A stretch of 64,000 nt of DNA from Alkalimonas cellulosilytica (GCF_036325985.1 NZ_JAUHLI010000003.1:203454-267453), one strand, 5' to 3'; positions 1 through 9,220 are shown, counted from the first letter of the stretch. A program made the numbers and translations. The notes: generated by a model not told the origin, from the sequence alone.

Positions 1-500
1 TTGATACCACCGGTCGGGCAAAAGCGCACTTCAGAAAAAGGGCCATGAATGGATTTCAGAGTCTTAACACCGCCGGCAGCTTCAGCCGGGAAGAATTTAA
101 AATGGGTGTAGCCAAGAGCCAACCCTTCCATCAATTCCGAAATACTGGCTATACCCGGGATTAATGGAATCACAGAGTCTTTACCTGCCTGCAGAAGCTC
201 GCGGGTCATGCCGGGACTAATCGCAAAACGGGCGCCAGCATCAATGACCTGCTGCAATTGTTGTGACGAGGTCACCGTACCGGCACCAACAATGGCTTCG
301 GGAACCTCTTTGCTCAAAAGCCGAATCGCTTCCATGGCAACCGGTGTGCGTAAGGTCACTTCCAACACCCGTAAACCACCTGCGACCAGTGCCTTAGCCA
401 TAGGGACTGCTTCTGCCAAATCATTGATGACTATCACCGGAACTACAGGGCCCTGCGCAAACAAGGTTGCAGGATCTAATTGCCAATTTTCAAATGCCAT
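1..500 (-). CDS. eda: KDPG/KHG aldolase (partial, 3' end outside window)
   Basis: 2-keto-3-deoxy-6-phosphogluconate aldolase, the last Entner-Doudoroff step, splitting KDPG into pyruvate and glyceraldehyde-3-phosphate in the cytosol. Reading from the ATG at 500 gives MAFENWQLDPATLF, then VPVIVIND, GLRVLEVTLRTP (catalytic Glu), VGAGTVTS and HFKFFPAEAAGG, whose Lys is the Schiff-base residue in this family. The reading ends inside the phosphate-binding CPTGG motif at the window edge, so only the C-terminus is missing. It starts 5 bp after the glk stop and is the last visible gene of the zwf-pgl-edd-glk-eda operon. Identification is very secure. Confidence 0.96.
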   Translation of the reverse strand, partial: MAFENWQLDPATLFAQGPVVPVIVINDLAEAVPMAKALVAGGLRVLEVTLRTPVAMEAIRLLSKEVPEAIVGAGTVTSSQQLQQVIDAGARFAISPGMTRELLQAGKDSVIPLIPGIASISELMEGLALGYTHFKFFPAEAAGGVKTLKSIHGPFSEVRFCPTGGI

Positions 501-505
501 AATGC

Positions 506-1489
506 TTACTCGCCCTGAGTTGGTTGTGAAATGGTTTGTTTTAAATACAAAGCTGCGCCGGTAAGACCAGGCTGCTCTGCAGTAATCACATAGGTCGGGA
601 TAGACTGGTTAAAAGCGGTAAAACGACCTTTTTGTTCAAAGCGACTGCGAAACTCACTTTGCTCAAGCAGTGGTAGCAACTTTGGAACAATACCACCACC
701 AATGAAAACGCCGCCAGCGGTGCTTAACGTCAGCGCCAGATTGCCGGCAATGCTGCCAAGGCTGGCAAAAAACTGCGCTATGGTGTCACTAGCCAATGGA
801 TTGCTGTTAGCCATCGCCTGCTCCGAAATCGCTGCGGCGCTCAAAGGCTGAACGGATTTTTGCTGGTAATCAGCCAAAGCCAGGTAGAGATCTTCCAGTC
901 CCGGGCCAGATAACAAGCGCTCTGGAGAAACATGACCATATTTGGCGCTTAAAAACTGATAAATCGCCCACTCCTGCGGATTGGTTGGAGCCCAATCAAC
1001 ATGACCGCCCTCACCTGGTAACGGCAAATAGCCTTGCTCTGCTAAGGGCAGCAAGTGACCAACGCCAAGGCCGGTACCAGCACCCAGCACCGCCATGGGT
1101 TGATTAGGCTGGGCAGAACCACCACCGATCTGTACACACTCGGCTTGCACCACGGGCAAGCTCATCGCAACTGCGGTAAAATCATTCATCACCAACAAGC
1201 TGGAGAGCTCAAGCTGTTGCTGCATGGCGCGGATGGAGAACTGCCAATGAAAGTTGGTCATTTGCACCTGATCGCCCTGCACCGGACAAGCAATGGCAAT
1301 GGCGACATCCGTTAATGCCTGTAACTGCTGCTCGAGCCGATAATGCTGAAGTGCATCTGCCAAGGTGGCAAAGTCGGCGCAGCGATACACTTGCACCTGA
1401 TCCAGGCTTAGATCCTGCAAGTTCACCCGACTAAAGCGAGCATTGGTGCCACCAATGTCGGCGACAATGGCGTAATGCGCTTTACCCAT
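506..1489 (-). CDS. glk: Glucokinase (Glk family)
   Basis: ATP-dependent glucokinase making glucose-6-phosphate for the neighbouring zwf/pgl/edd/eda enzymes. The N-terminus carries the phosphate-binding motif ADIGGTNARF; later come VMNDFTAVA, LGAGTGLGVG, the GEGGHVDWAP substrate-binding segment and GGIVPKLLP near the C-terminus. Length (327 aa) matches bacterial Glk (about 320 aa). I chose the ATG at 1489 over the in-frame ATG at 1501 because a GGAGG ribosome site lies just upstream of 1489 and overlaps the upstream codon. The start lies 8 bp inside the end of edd, so translation is probably coupled. Position between edd and eda argues for co-expression under HexR control. Confidence 0.95.
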   Translation of the reverse strand: MGKAHYAIVADIGGTNARFSRVNLQDLSLDQVQVYRCADFATLADALQHYRLEQQLQALTDVAIAIACPVQGDQVQMTNFHWQFSIRAMQQQLELSSLLVMNDFTAVAMSLPVVQAECVQIGGGSAQPNQPMAVLGAGTGLGVGHLLPLAEQGYLPLPGEGGHVDWAPTNPQEWAIYQFLSAKYGHVSPERLLSGPGLEDLYLALADYQQKSVQPLSAAAISEQAMANSNPLASDTIAQFFASLGSIAGNLALTLSTAGGVFIGGGIVPKLLPLLEQSEFRSRFEQKGRFTAFNQSIPTYVITAEQPGLTGAALYLKQTISQPTQGE

Positions 1490-3332
1490 GCTCGCCTCCA
1501 TCGGATGCCAGATGGTCTTCGGTAGAGAACAAGGCGCAGGCCCCCTCTTCCGCTCCGGTCAGCTGAGCCCGTAACCCGCCAAAGATTTCCCGGCCCATGC
1601 CGGCATAGCTTTCGGATAAGTCGATACTTTCTGCCTGACGCTCAGCCAGCACTTTGCTATCAACCAACAGCTCCAAGACTCCTTTATCAGCATCCACCCG
1701 TACCAGATCACCATTGTGCACTTTGGCCAATAAGCCACCTTCAATGGCTTCTGGAGTCACATGGATAGCGGCAGGTACTTTGCCGGATGCTCCCGACATG
1801 CGCCCATCCGTTACCAGAGCCACTTTGAAACCACGATCCTGCAGCACACCGAGCGGCGGCGTTAATTTATGCAGCTCAGGCATCCCAATGGCTTTTGGTC
1901 CCTGAAAACGAACCACCACCACACAGTCTTTATTGAGCTCACCAGCCTTAAAAGCGGCGTCCAGCTCATGCTGACTTGAGAACACCACGGCTGGTGCGGT
2001 AATCACCGCAGTTCCTTCCCGCAAAGCGGAGGTTTTCATCACAGCCCGGCCTAAGTTGCCGGAAAGCACTTCCAGGCCACCATGATGCTTGAAGGGAGTC
2101 GCAGCGGAGGTTAATACTTGCGGATCCAACGACTCAGTCGGCCCATCTACCCAGACTAATTGACCATCCTGCATCACAGGCACCTGGGTATAACGACGCA
2201 AACCAAAGCCAGCGACCGTCTGCACATCTTCGTGCAGCAAGCCTTCATCCAGCAAGGTGCGGATAAGATACGCCATGCCGCCAGCCTGTTGAAAGTGGTT
2301 GATATCGGCCTGGCCATTCGGATAAATCCGGGTAATCAGTGGAGTGACACTGGAAAGCTCGGCAAAGTCATCCCAATTAATTAAAAAGCCAGCAGAGCGG
2401 GCAACCGCAATCAGGTGCATGGTGTGATTGGTAGAGCCGCCGGTCGCAAGCAGACCGACCAATCCATTGACAATGGATTTGGCATCGACCAATTTACCGA
2501 TAGGCAGGTAGTCCGTCCCCAGATCGGTTAAACGGGTAACCTGACGGGTCGCAGCTTTGGTCAGCTCATCTCTGAGTTCTGTACCAGGATTGACGAAAGA
2601 AGAGCCAGGCAAGTGCAGCCCCATCATTTCAACCACCAGCTGATTGGAGTTGGCCGTGCCATAGAAGGTACAGGTACCCGCCGAATGATAGGATGCAGCC
2701 TCCGCCTCCAGCAACTCTTCTTTGCTTGCTTTACCCTCAGCAAATAACTGGCGAACCCTGGCTTTTTCCTTGTTAGGGATACCGGAAGGCATAGGCCCTG
2801 CCGGCACAAACACAAAAGGTAAATGACCAAAGCTAAAAGCGGCTATCAGTAAGCCAGGCACGATCTTATCGCAAATACCCAGCATCAAACCGCCATCAAA
2901 CATATTGTGCGATAAACCGACCGCTGCTGCCATAGCAATGATATCGCGGCTCATCAAACTCAGCTCCATACCAGGTTGGCCCTGAGTCACGCCGTCACAC
3001 ATCGCTGGCACGCCACCGGCAAACTGGGCAACACTCCCGACTTCATTCGCCGCCGCTTTGATCAACGCCGGGTAATGTTCATAGGGTTGATGCGCGGATA
3101 ACATATCGTTGTACGAGGAAATAATACCAATATTGGCTTTGGTCAGGCTGCGCAAATCGGATTTGTCCTGCTTGCCACAGGCAGCAAAGCCATGCGCAAG
3201 GTTACCGCACGATAAGGTGCCGCGGTGTGGGCCTTTTAAACGGGCCTTTTCAATCCGGGCCAAATAGACCGCACGGCTGCGCTCACTACGGGCGGCAATC
3301 CGATCGGTAACTTTTTGAATGACAGGGTGCAT
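1482..3332 (-). CDS. edd: 6-phosphogluconate dehydratase
   Basis: Dehydrates 6-phosphogluconate to KDPG, the committing step of the Entner-Doudoroff pathway; an iron-sulfur enzyme of the IlvD/Edd family. At 616 aa it is close to the usual 600-610. Recognisable segments are SYNDMLSAHQPYEHYP, the cysteine-containing VPAMCDGVTQGQPGME, HNMFDGGLMLGICDK and CTFYGTANSNQ, with cysteines placed as expected for cluster ligands, and TDGRMSGASGKVPAA near the C-terminus. An AGAGG ribosome site precedes the ATG at 3332. It follows pgl by 9 bp and overlaps glk by 8 bp, in the pathway-ordered operon. Confidence 0.97.
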   Translation of the reverse strand: MHPVIQKVTDRIAARSERSRAVYLARIEKARLKGPHRGTLSCGNLAHGFAACGKQDKSDLRSLTKANIGIISSYNDMLSAHQPYEHYPALIKAAANEVGSVAQFAGGVPAMCDGVTQGQPGMELSLMSRDIIAMAAAVGLSHNMFDGGLMLGICDKIVPGLLIAAFSFGHLPFVFVPAGPMPSGIPNKEKARVRQLFAEGKASKEELLEAEAASYHSAGTCTFYGTANSNQLVVEMMGLHLPGSSFVNPGTELRDELTKAATRQVTRLTDLGTDYLPIGKLVDAKSIVNGLVGLLATGGSTNHTMHLIAVARSAGFLINWDDFAELSSVTPLITRIYPNGQADINHFQQAGGMAYLIRTLLDEGLLHEDVQTVAGFGLRRYTQVPVMQDGQLVWVDGPTESLDPQVLTSAATPFKHHGGLEVLSGNLGRAVMKTSALREGTAVITAPAVVFSSQHELDAAFKAGELNKDCVVVVRFQGPKAIGMPELHKLTPPLGVLQDRGFKVALVTDGRMSGASGKVPAAIHVTPEAIEGGLLAKVHNGDLVRVDADKGVLELLVDSKVLAERQAESIDLSESYAGMGREIFGGLRAQLTGAEEGACALFSTEDHLASDGGEHG

Positions 3333-3341
3333 AGGAAACCT

Positions 3342-4031
3342 CTATTCGGTAGCAAACATCACCTGGATATCAACACAGGGATGGTGTAAAAAAGCGCGGA
3401 CAGGCATCTGCATCACATCATCGCCGGCTACGGCCTGATTCAGTACCGGCAATTTGCCATCGCCTACCAAATGCAAAAATAAGTGCCGCGTGTTCAGCAA
3501 GCGCTGTTTGGATAGTGACATCCGCTGATAAGGCGCAGTGGTTGGATTTACCGCCAGAGCATCCTTACTGGTCGCCAGGCCTTCAGCCAGTTCCTGACTG
3601 CATGGAAATAAAGAGGCGGTATGACCATCCTCGCCCATACCCAGGATCACCGCATCAAAAGTCGGGATGACTGTCAGCCGCTGGTTAATGGCATCTGCAC
3701 CAGCTTCGGCTTGCGCATCATCCGTGACCAGGCTGATAAAGTTGGCCGCACTGGCCTTATCCTGCAGCAACACCGACTTCACCAGCCGCTCATTGCTGTC
3801 TTTGGCATCCGGCGCCAGCCAGCGGTCATCCGCCAGCGTTATGGTGACTTTAGACCAGGGCAACTCGGTGCCAGCCAGATAGCTGAACAATGCTTGTGGC
3901 GTTCTGCCGCCAGATACAGCAAGATAAGCATGGCCGCGTTCGGCAATGCCGGCTTTTAGCAAAGCAATTAAGCGCTCGGCAAAATCACGATTGAGGGCTG
4001 TACTGTTTTCAAACCGATGAAATTGCATCAT
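3342..4031 (-). CDS. pgl: 6-phosphogluconolactonase
   Basis: DevB-type 6-phosphogluconolactonase, hydrolysing the lactone made by Zwf to 6-phosphogluconate. The 229-aa product shows the NagB/RpiA-fold signatures LAVSGGRTPQALF near residue 42, TLADDRWLAPDAKDSNE, and ILGMGEDGHTASLFP, all typical of this family. Two adjacent ATGs (4031 and 4028) follow an AGGAGAG ribosome site; either may be used. It lies 5 bp after zwf and 9 bp before edd, so it belongs to the same transcript. Nothing unusual seen. Confidence 0.95.
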   Translation of the reverse strand: MMQFHRFENSTALNRDFAERLIALLKAGIAERGHAYLAVSGGRTPQALFSYLAGTELPWSKVTITLADDRWLAPDAKDSNERLVKSVLLQDKASAANFISLVTDDAQAEAGADAINQRLTVIPTFDAVILGMGEDGHTASLFPCSQELAEGLATSKDALAVNPTTAPYQRMSLSKQRLLNTRHLFLHLVGDGKLPVLNQAVAGDDVMQMPVRAFLHHPCVDIQVMFATE

Positions 4032-4036
4032 CTCTC

Positions 4037-5503
4037 CTATTCATCCCAGTTGCGGTCATCACGCGCCAACAGCGAAATGGCGGAAACCGGGCCCCAGCTT
4101 CCCGCCTGATAGCTTTTGGGTGGCTCACCGGTCGATTTCCAGGCCTCTAAAATACCATCAACCCAACGCCAGGCGTGCTCTACCTCATCACGACGCACAA
4201 ACAGATACTGATTACCGAGCATGGCTTCGAGCAACAAGCGCTCATAGGCATCAGCAATCCGTTTTGAACTGAAGGTTTCATCAAAACTTAGATCCAGCTT
4301 GGTTTGACGCAGCTGCATGCTTTCGCCAAGACCAGGGATCTTATTCATCACCTGCACCTCAACGCCCTCGTCCGGCTGCAGACGGATAATCAGCTTGTTG
4401 GCTGGCAATTGTTTGTAGGTTTCATGAAAAATGTTGTGTGGCTGGGGTTTGAAGCTAATCACCACTTCACTGCGCTTTTCCGGCATCCGCTTGCCGGTGC
4501 GCAAGTAAAATGGTACGCCAGCCCAGCGCCAGTTATCGATATCGACTTTAATCGCGACAAAGGTTTCGGTGCTACTGTTATTGCGCGAGCCTTCCTCATC
4601 CAGGTAGCCCGGTACAGCGCCGCCGGCCACATAACCACCGGCGTACTGGCCGCGCACCGTTTTTTCATGCACATTGCTGATATCAATCGGCCGCAATGCT
4701 TTGAGTACCTTCAACTTCTCATCCCGGATGCTGTCAGCATCAAGGCGTGCTGGTGGCTCCATCGCAATCAGCGTCAGCACCTGCAACAAATGGTTCTGCA
4801 CCATATCACGCATCTGGCCGGCATCGTCGTAATAACTCCAGCGCCCTTCTACGCCAACCTCTTCAGCCACCGTGATCTGAACATGATCAATGGCATTGTG
4901 ATCCCAGTTGGAAGCAAAAATGGCATTGGCAAATCGAAGAGCCAGCAGATTTAATACCGTTTCTTTGCCCAAGTAGTGATCAATGCGATACACCTGACAT
5001 TCTTGGAAGTATTGTGCGACTTGCTCATTGATTTGACGGGACGACTCCAGATCATGGCCAATGGGCTTTTCGAGCACCACACGGGCAGGCTCTGCTGCCA
5101 AACCGGCAGAGTGCAAACCGGCACAAATCGATGCAAATAAGGCTGGTGGAGTGGCAAAATAACTGACGGGGATCCGTTGGTCGCAATCCACTACAGCACT
5201 GAGCTTCTGATAGTCGGCCGCAGCCGTTAAATCCAATTGCACATAAATCAGACGCTGCTCGAAACGTTGCCATACCGTTTCATCGATCGGCTCTTTCTTA
5301 ATAAAGGTTTCCAGATTCTTACGTACCAGCTGTTGATAAGCCGTTTGCTCCAGTTCATCTCTGGCAATACCAATCACCCGGCTGTCATCATGCATTAAAC
5401 CAGCTTTTTCCAGCTGATACAGCGCTGGCAATAGTTTACGACGAGCCAGATCGCCTTTGGTACCGAATAACAGAAGATCACAGGCTTTTGCTGCTGATGA
5501 CAT
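4037..5503 (-). CDS. zwf: Glucose-6-phosphate 1-dehydrogenase
   Basis: Oxidises glucose-6-phosphate to 6-phosphogluconolactone with reduction of NADP(+), feeding the oxidative pentose phosphate and Entner-Doudoroff routes. The 488-aa product carries the nucleotide-binding N-terminus LFGTKGDLARRKLLPALY, the substrate-binding VLEKPIGHDLESS, the active-site RIDHYLGKETV and the FYLRTGKRM segment. It is the first gene of the minus-strand operon zwf-pgl-edd-glk-eda and is divergent from hexR. The 264-bp gap between them holds a HexR-type operator, so glucose catabolism is probably repressed by HexR when KDPG is low. Confidence 0.97.
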   Translation of the reverse strand: MSSAAKACDLLLFGTKGDLARRKLLPALYQLEKAGLMHDDSRVIGIARDELEQTAYQQLVRKNLETFIKKEPIDETVWQRFEQRLIYVQLDLTAAADYQKLSAVVDCDQRIPVSYFATPPALFASICAGLHSAGLAAEPARVVLEKPIGHDLESSRQINEQVAQYFQECQVYRIDHYLGKETVLNLLALRFANAIFASNWDHNAIDHVQITVAEEVGVEGRWSYYDDAGQMRDMVQNHLLQVLTLIAMEPPARLDADSIRDEKLKVLKALRPIDISNVHEKTVRGQYAGGYVAGGAVPGYLDEEGSRNNSSTETFVAIKVDIDNWRWAGVPFYLRTGKRMPEKRSEVVISFKPQPHNIFHETYKQLPANKLIIRLQPDEGVEVQVMNKIPGLGESMQLRQTKLDLSFDETFSSKRIADAYERLLLEAMLGNQYLFVRRDEVEHAWRWVDGILEAWKSTGEPPKSYQAGSWGPVSAISLLARDDRNWDE

Positions 5504-5586
5504 AATTTAGTCCCGTTCTAAAGATGTAATTTTACAACAACCTCCGCATACTAACGCAGCATTTCGGCGTTGTAAACCCGACTTAT

Positions 5587-5601
5587 TGTAATTTAATTAC
5601 A
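5587..5601. promoter_or_regulatory. HexR operator between zwf and hexR
   Basis: The 15-bp sequence TGTAATTTAATTACA is a near-perfect inverted repeat with arms TGTAAT/ATTACA, matching the HexR consensus known from Shewanella and other gammaproteobacteria (TGTAATWWWATTACA). It lies 84 bp upstream of the zwf start and 166 bp upstream of hexR. HexR releases this type of site when it binds KDPG. A second, weaker inverted repeat TGTAATTTTACA with a short spacer sits at 5525-5536 in the zwf leader. The site is seen; function is inferred from the adjacent hexR gene. Confidence 0.85.
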
Positions 5602-5767
5602 AATATGCTTAAGTAACCTATTATACGCCCAGTAAGCGGCTTTTATAACGGCTGCAGCGTTCAACTGTGGTAAAATAAATACTTTTCTGTAACCGGGTTT
5701 GGATGTATAACAACCACTATTACACCGGCTCGGCGACAGTTAAGGTCGCACAACCAGGAAGCATGAA

Positions 5768-6625
5768 ATGAATGTACTTGAAAAAATAGTCAACAGTGTC
5801 GCTAACTTCAGCAAGTCTGAGCGTAAAGTCGCTGAAGTTATCCTGGCCAACCCGCAAACCACCATTCATAGCAGTATAGCTGCTTTGGCTAAAATGGCGG
5901 ATGTCAGCGAACCGACCGTCAACCGTTTTTGCCGTCGTCTTGATACCAAAGGCTTCCCGGATTTTAAGCTGCATCTGGCGCAAAGTCTCGCCAACGGTAC
6001 CCCTTATGTGAACCGGCATGTTGAAGAGGAAGATGGCCCGGAGGCCTACACAGCAAAAATCTTTGAGTCCACCATGGCAGCGCTGGACTCAGCCCGCCAC
6101 AATGTTGATATCAACACCATCAACCGTGCCGTTGATGTCTTAACTCAAGCCAAGAAAATTTCTTTCTTTGGCTTAGGGGCATCAGCCTCGGTCGCGCATG
6201 ATGCGCAAAACAAGTTCTTTCGTTTTAATGTGCCGGTGGTCTGTTTTGACGACATCGTGATGCAGCGGATGTCTGCTATTAATAGTGCCGAAGGTGATGT
6301 CGTGGTTTGCATCAGCCACACTGGCCGCACCAAAAACCTGTGTGATATTGCAGCCATTGCCCGCGAGAATGATGCAACGGTGATAGGCATTACTGCTTAT
6401 GACAGTCCGCTGGCGCGTGAATGCACCCTGGTGCTGTCACTGGATGTGCCGGAGGATACTGATATGTACATGCCAATGGCCTCCAGGGTCGCCCAATTGG
6501 TGCTGATTGATATCCTGGCAACTGGATTTACCCTACGCCGGGGCTCAAAATTCAGGGAAAACCTGAAAAAAGTAAAAGATAGCTTACGTGGTTCCCGCTT
6601 TGAGAAGAAAGACTTCCCAGCTTAA
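5768..6625 (+). CDS. hexR: HexR, RpiR-family transcriptional regulator
   Basis: Regulator of central carbon metabolism. The N-terminal third is an RpiR-type helix-turn-helix (SVANFSKSERKVAEVIL, then IAALAKMADVSEPTVNRFCR, recognition helix around residues 45-65). The C-terminal half is a SIS sugar-phosphate-isomerase domain (ISFFGLGASASVAHDAQNK near 135 and VVVCISHTGRTKNL near 180) that senses KDPG in known HexR proteins. Length 285 aa is standard. It is divergent from zwf and followed by pykA, both with HexR-type operators, which fits its identity. Imperfect inverted repeats followed by a T-rich stretch at about 6626-6677 may terminate the transcript before pykA. Confidence 0.93.
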   Translation: MNVLEKIVNSVANFSKSERKVAEVILANPQTTIHSSIAALAKMADVSEPTVNRFCRRLDTKGFPDFKLHLAQSLANGTPYVNRHVEEEDGPEAYTAKIFESTMAALDSARHNVDINTINRAVDVLTQAKKISFFGLGASASVAHDAQNKFFRFNVPVVCFDDIVMQRMSAINSAEGDVVVCISHTGRTKNLCDIAAIARENDATVIGITAYDSPLARECTLVLSLDVPEDTDMYMPMASRVAQLVLIDILATGFTLRRGSKFRENLKKVKDSLRGSRFEKKDFPA

Positions 6626-6704
6626 ATAACGGTAGCAACTGGCAGCAGAGCTTGTCAGTTGTTGTTATTTATTTTCTTACTATTTTGGTAGTCGCGCTGT
6701 ATTC

Positions 6705-6719
6705 TGTAATAAAATTACA
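6705..6719. promoter_or_regulatory. HexR operator upstream of pykA
   Basis: TGTAATAAAATTACA, a 15-bp inverted repeat with arms TGTAAT/ATTACA and the same spacing as the site at 5587-5601. It lies 45 bp upstream of the pykA ATG, a position consistent with overlap of the promoter. Two good sites flanking the hexR gene make a HexR regulon very likely here. Confidence 0.85.
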
Positions 6720-6763
6720 TTACACTATCAGGAATCGTTCATTCCCACATCCAGGAGCAATTG

Positions 6764-8200
6764 ATGCCAAGAAGAACTAAAATTGTCGCGACCCTAGGCC
6801 CGGCTACCAATACCGAAGCAGCAATTGAACAACTGATCCGCAAAGGCGCCACAGTTTTTCGTTTCAATTTTTCTCATGGCTCTGCCGATGATCATCGCCA
6901 ACGCGCCGCCATGGTGCGCGCTGCGGCCAACAAAACTGGCTCGCACGTGGCTATTTTAGGTGACTTGCAAGGCCCTAAAATTCGCGTCTCTACCTTTGCA
7001 GAAAGCTCGGTAGTGTTAAAAGCAGACCAGCCCTTTTTGTTGGATGCCAGCCTGCCCAAAGGAGCGGGTAATGCGGAACAGGTTGGGATTGATTACAAAG
7101 AACTGCCAAAGGATGTACAGCCAGGCGATATTTTGTTGCTGGATGATGGCCGTATTCAATTGCAGGTCACAAGCGTCGATGGGAGCAAAGTTCATACCAA
7201 AGTCACCGTTGCCGGTAAGCTGAGTAACAACAAAGGCATCAACCGTCAGGGGGGCGGTTTAACGGCCCCTGCCCTGACCGACAAAGACAGAGCAGACATC
7301 AAGCTGGCTGCAGAAATTGACGTTGACTATCTGGCAGTCTCATTTCCACGCTGTGGTGATGACTTGCGACTGGCCCGCGAACTGGCTTTGGCTGCCGGCT
7401 CTGAAGCACGTATCATGGCAAAAATTGAGCGCGCCGAAGCTGTAGCAGATAACGAAACGCTGGATGACATCATTTTGGCATCGGATGCCGTGATGGTTGC
7501 TCGCGGTGATTTGGGGGTTGAAATTGGCGATGCGGAGCTGGTTGGTCAGCAAAAGCGCATTATTGCCCGCAGTCGTCAGCTTAATCGCATTGTGATCACC
7601 GCTACCCAGATGATGGAGTCGATGATTGAGAGTCCGATGCCTACCCGGGCCGAAGTGATGGACGTTGCTAATGCGGTTTTGGATGGCACCGATGCGGTGA
7701 TGCTCTCTGCCGAGACGGCTGCCGGCTCTTACCCGACGGAAACCGTCGATGCAATGGCACGCGTTTGTATTGGGGCAGAAAAGCACCCCAGCATTAAGGT
7801 TTCCAAACACCGGATGGAGGAAACCTTTGGTGATGTCAGTGAAACCATTGCCATGTCCGCAATGTATGCCGCCAATCACTTGCCTGGTATTAAAGCCATT
7901 ATTGCCTTAACCGAGTCTGGCTACACCGCCAAACTGATGTCACGCATTACCTCCACCCAACCGATTTATGCGTTATCGCGTCATCAAAAAACCCTGAATA
8001 AACTGGCTTTGTATCGCGGTGTCTACCCTGCTTTCTTTGATACCCGCGCAATTCCTGCCAATGAACTGGCACACAGTGCTATTCAGTGCATTGCCAGTAC
8101 CGCAGGCTTAAAAAGTGGCGATTTGGTGATGCTGACCCATGGCGATCAAATGGAAACCATTGGCGCATCCAATACCTGCAAAATCGTACAGGTTAAGTAA
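6764..8200 (+). CDS. pykA: Pyruvate kinase (PykA type)
   Basis: Transfers phosphate from phosphoenolpyruvate to ADP, giving pyruvate and ATP. The 478-aa protein begins RRTKIVATLGPAT, then has FRFNFSHGSADDH, GDLQGPKIRVS, an MAKIERAEAV segment with the catalytic Lys, MVARGDLGVEIG and ITATQMMESMIESPMPTRAE, all canonical. The B domain and the C-terminal allosteric domain are present. A TTG lies at 6761 but the ATG at 6764, spaced correctly from the AGGAG site, is preferred. Its own promoter carries a HexR operator, and the transcript ends at the strong hairpin at 8238-8268. Confidence 0.96.
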   Translation: MPRRTKIVATLGPATNTEAAIEQLIRKGATVFRFNFSHGSADDHRQRAAMVRAAANKTGSHVAILGDLQGPKIRVSTFAESSVVLKADQPFLLDASLPKGAGNAEQVGIDYKELPKDVQPGDILLLDDGRIQLQVTSVDGSKVHTKVTVAGKLSNNKGINRQGGGLTAPALTDKDRADIKLAAEIDVDYLAVSFPRCGDDLRLARELALAAGSEARIMAKIERAEAVADNETLDDIILASDAVMVARGDLGVEIGDAELVGQQKRIIARSRQLNRIVITATQMMESMIESPMPTRAEVMDVANAVLDGTDAVMLSAETAAGSYPTETVDAMARVCIGAEKHPSIKVSKHRMEETFGDVSETIAMSAMYAANHLPGIKAIIALTESGYTAKLMSRITSTQPIYALSRHQKTLNKLALYRGVYPAFFDTRAIPANELAHSAIQCIASTAGLKSGDLVMLTHGDQMETIGASNTCKIVQVK

Positions 8201-8237
8201 GCACAAATATGCTACTAACATGACGACCAGCTACACC

Positions 8238-8268
8238 AAAGGCCGCAGCTACAAACTGCGGCCTTTTT
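8238..8268. terminator. Rho-independent terminator after pykA
   Basis: An 11-bp perfect stem (AAAGGCCGCAG / CTGCGGCCTTT) with a 7-nt loop, running into five T residues. It lies 38 bp after the pykA stop. Its right arm and loop form the last codons and stop of the convergent transporter gene, so the hairpin is embedded in that gene's 3' end; the A-run on the left arm could let it act on the minus strand too. Confidence 0.85.
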
Positions 8269-9220
8269 GTTGCTGCCGCGCGCTGTAACGGGCATGGTAC
8301 TGGCCCCACAAGGGTGAAAGGGCCGTGGTCATTGAGCCAACCACTACCAGGCAAGCACCAAGAATGGCCCAGGCATTGAGTGGTTCCGGCGACAACCAGT
8401 CAGGTTGCAGTGCATGCAAGCCTTTAGCTACCACAATGGTCACCAGCGGCGTAATTGCCAGTACGGCACTGACTTTAGATGCTTCCCAGTGATGCATCGC
8501 TTCGGCAAAGGCACCATACGCCACCACGGTATTCAAACAGCAGAACAACAAAAACGCCCAATGCCAGCCGCTTAGTTGCAACAAAGGCTGCAAGTCCGAC
8601 AGTGGCATAAAAACCAATGCTCCGGCGCAGTAGATGAGCACCATGATTTGCTTGGAACTGTAATGCACCAGCAATTGCTTTTGCGCCAGCGCATAAGCCG
8701 CCCAGGTCACAGCAGCCCCTATAATCAGCAACAAACCGATGCTTTCTTCACTGACCGAGGTCAGCAAATCCAGCAATCGTTCGTTAAAAAACAACAATAA
8801 ACCGGCCAGCAAAATGGCTGCGCCTATTTTTTGCCAAAACTGCAGTCGCTCTTTAAAGATCCAGACGCCACCCAGCATCATCAAAAAAGGCGCTAACTGA
8901 ATTAATAACTGCCCGGTTTCTGCCGTCAGGTAATTCAGGCCCGACATATACATCAGATAATTGGCCAATAAGCCAGCTATAGCAATCAGCAGCAGCAGGA
9001 TCCCCTGGCGGCTTAATAAGCTCAGGCGTGGCCACTGCCCTTGCCAGACCAGCCAGGCTCCGACCATCAGTGCAGCCACCAGGAAACGAATACCCGTCAG
9101 GGTGCTGGCGGTCAGAAAATCCAGTAACACTTTAAGGACAATGGGTAAAATGCCCCAAAGCACAGCCGTGGTAAAAGCCAGGCTGAAACCAAGAAGTGCG
9201 CGACCGGAAACCTGATGCAT
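8249..9220 (-). CDS. EamA/DMT-family inner-membrane transporter
   Basis: A 323-aa drug/metabolite transporter-superfamily protein with about ten hydrophobic helices arranged as two EamA repeats of roughly 140 residues. The first starts FSLAFTTAVLWGILPIV; the second starts LLLIIGAAVTWAAYALAQK. The substrate cannot be told from sequence. It is a single gene, convergent with pykA and divergent from pfkA (170 bp apart), and its stop codon lies inside the pykA terminator hairpin. The ATG at 9220 gives a normal family length. Confidence 0.85.
   Translation of the reverse strand: MHQVSGRALLGFSLAFTTAVLWGILPIVLKVLLDFLTASTLTGIRFLVAALMVGAWLVWQGQWPRLSLLSRQGILLLLIAIAGLLANYLMYMSGLNYLTAETGQLLIQLAPFLMMLGGVWIFKERLQFWQKIGAAILLAGLLLFFNERLLDLLTSVSEESIGLLLIIGAAVTWAAYALAQKQLLVHYSSKQIMVLIYCAGALVFMPLSDLQPLLQLSGWHWAFLLFCCLNTVVAYGAFAEAMHHWEASKVSAVLAITPLVTIVVAKGLHALQPDWLSPEPLNAWAILGACLVVVGSMTTALSPLWGQYHARYSARQQQKGRSL

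Noticed and set aside
5525..5536. Second full HexR operator (TGTAATTTTACA)
   Set aside because: The arms are only 2 bp apart instead of 5, so the geometry differs from the two good sites; kept only as a weak note.
7340..7879. 179-codon minus-strand frame inside pykA
   Set aside because: Antisense to a perfectly conserved pyruvate kinase gene; biased composition.
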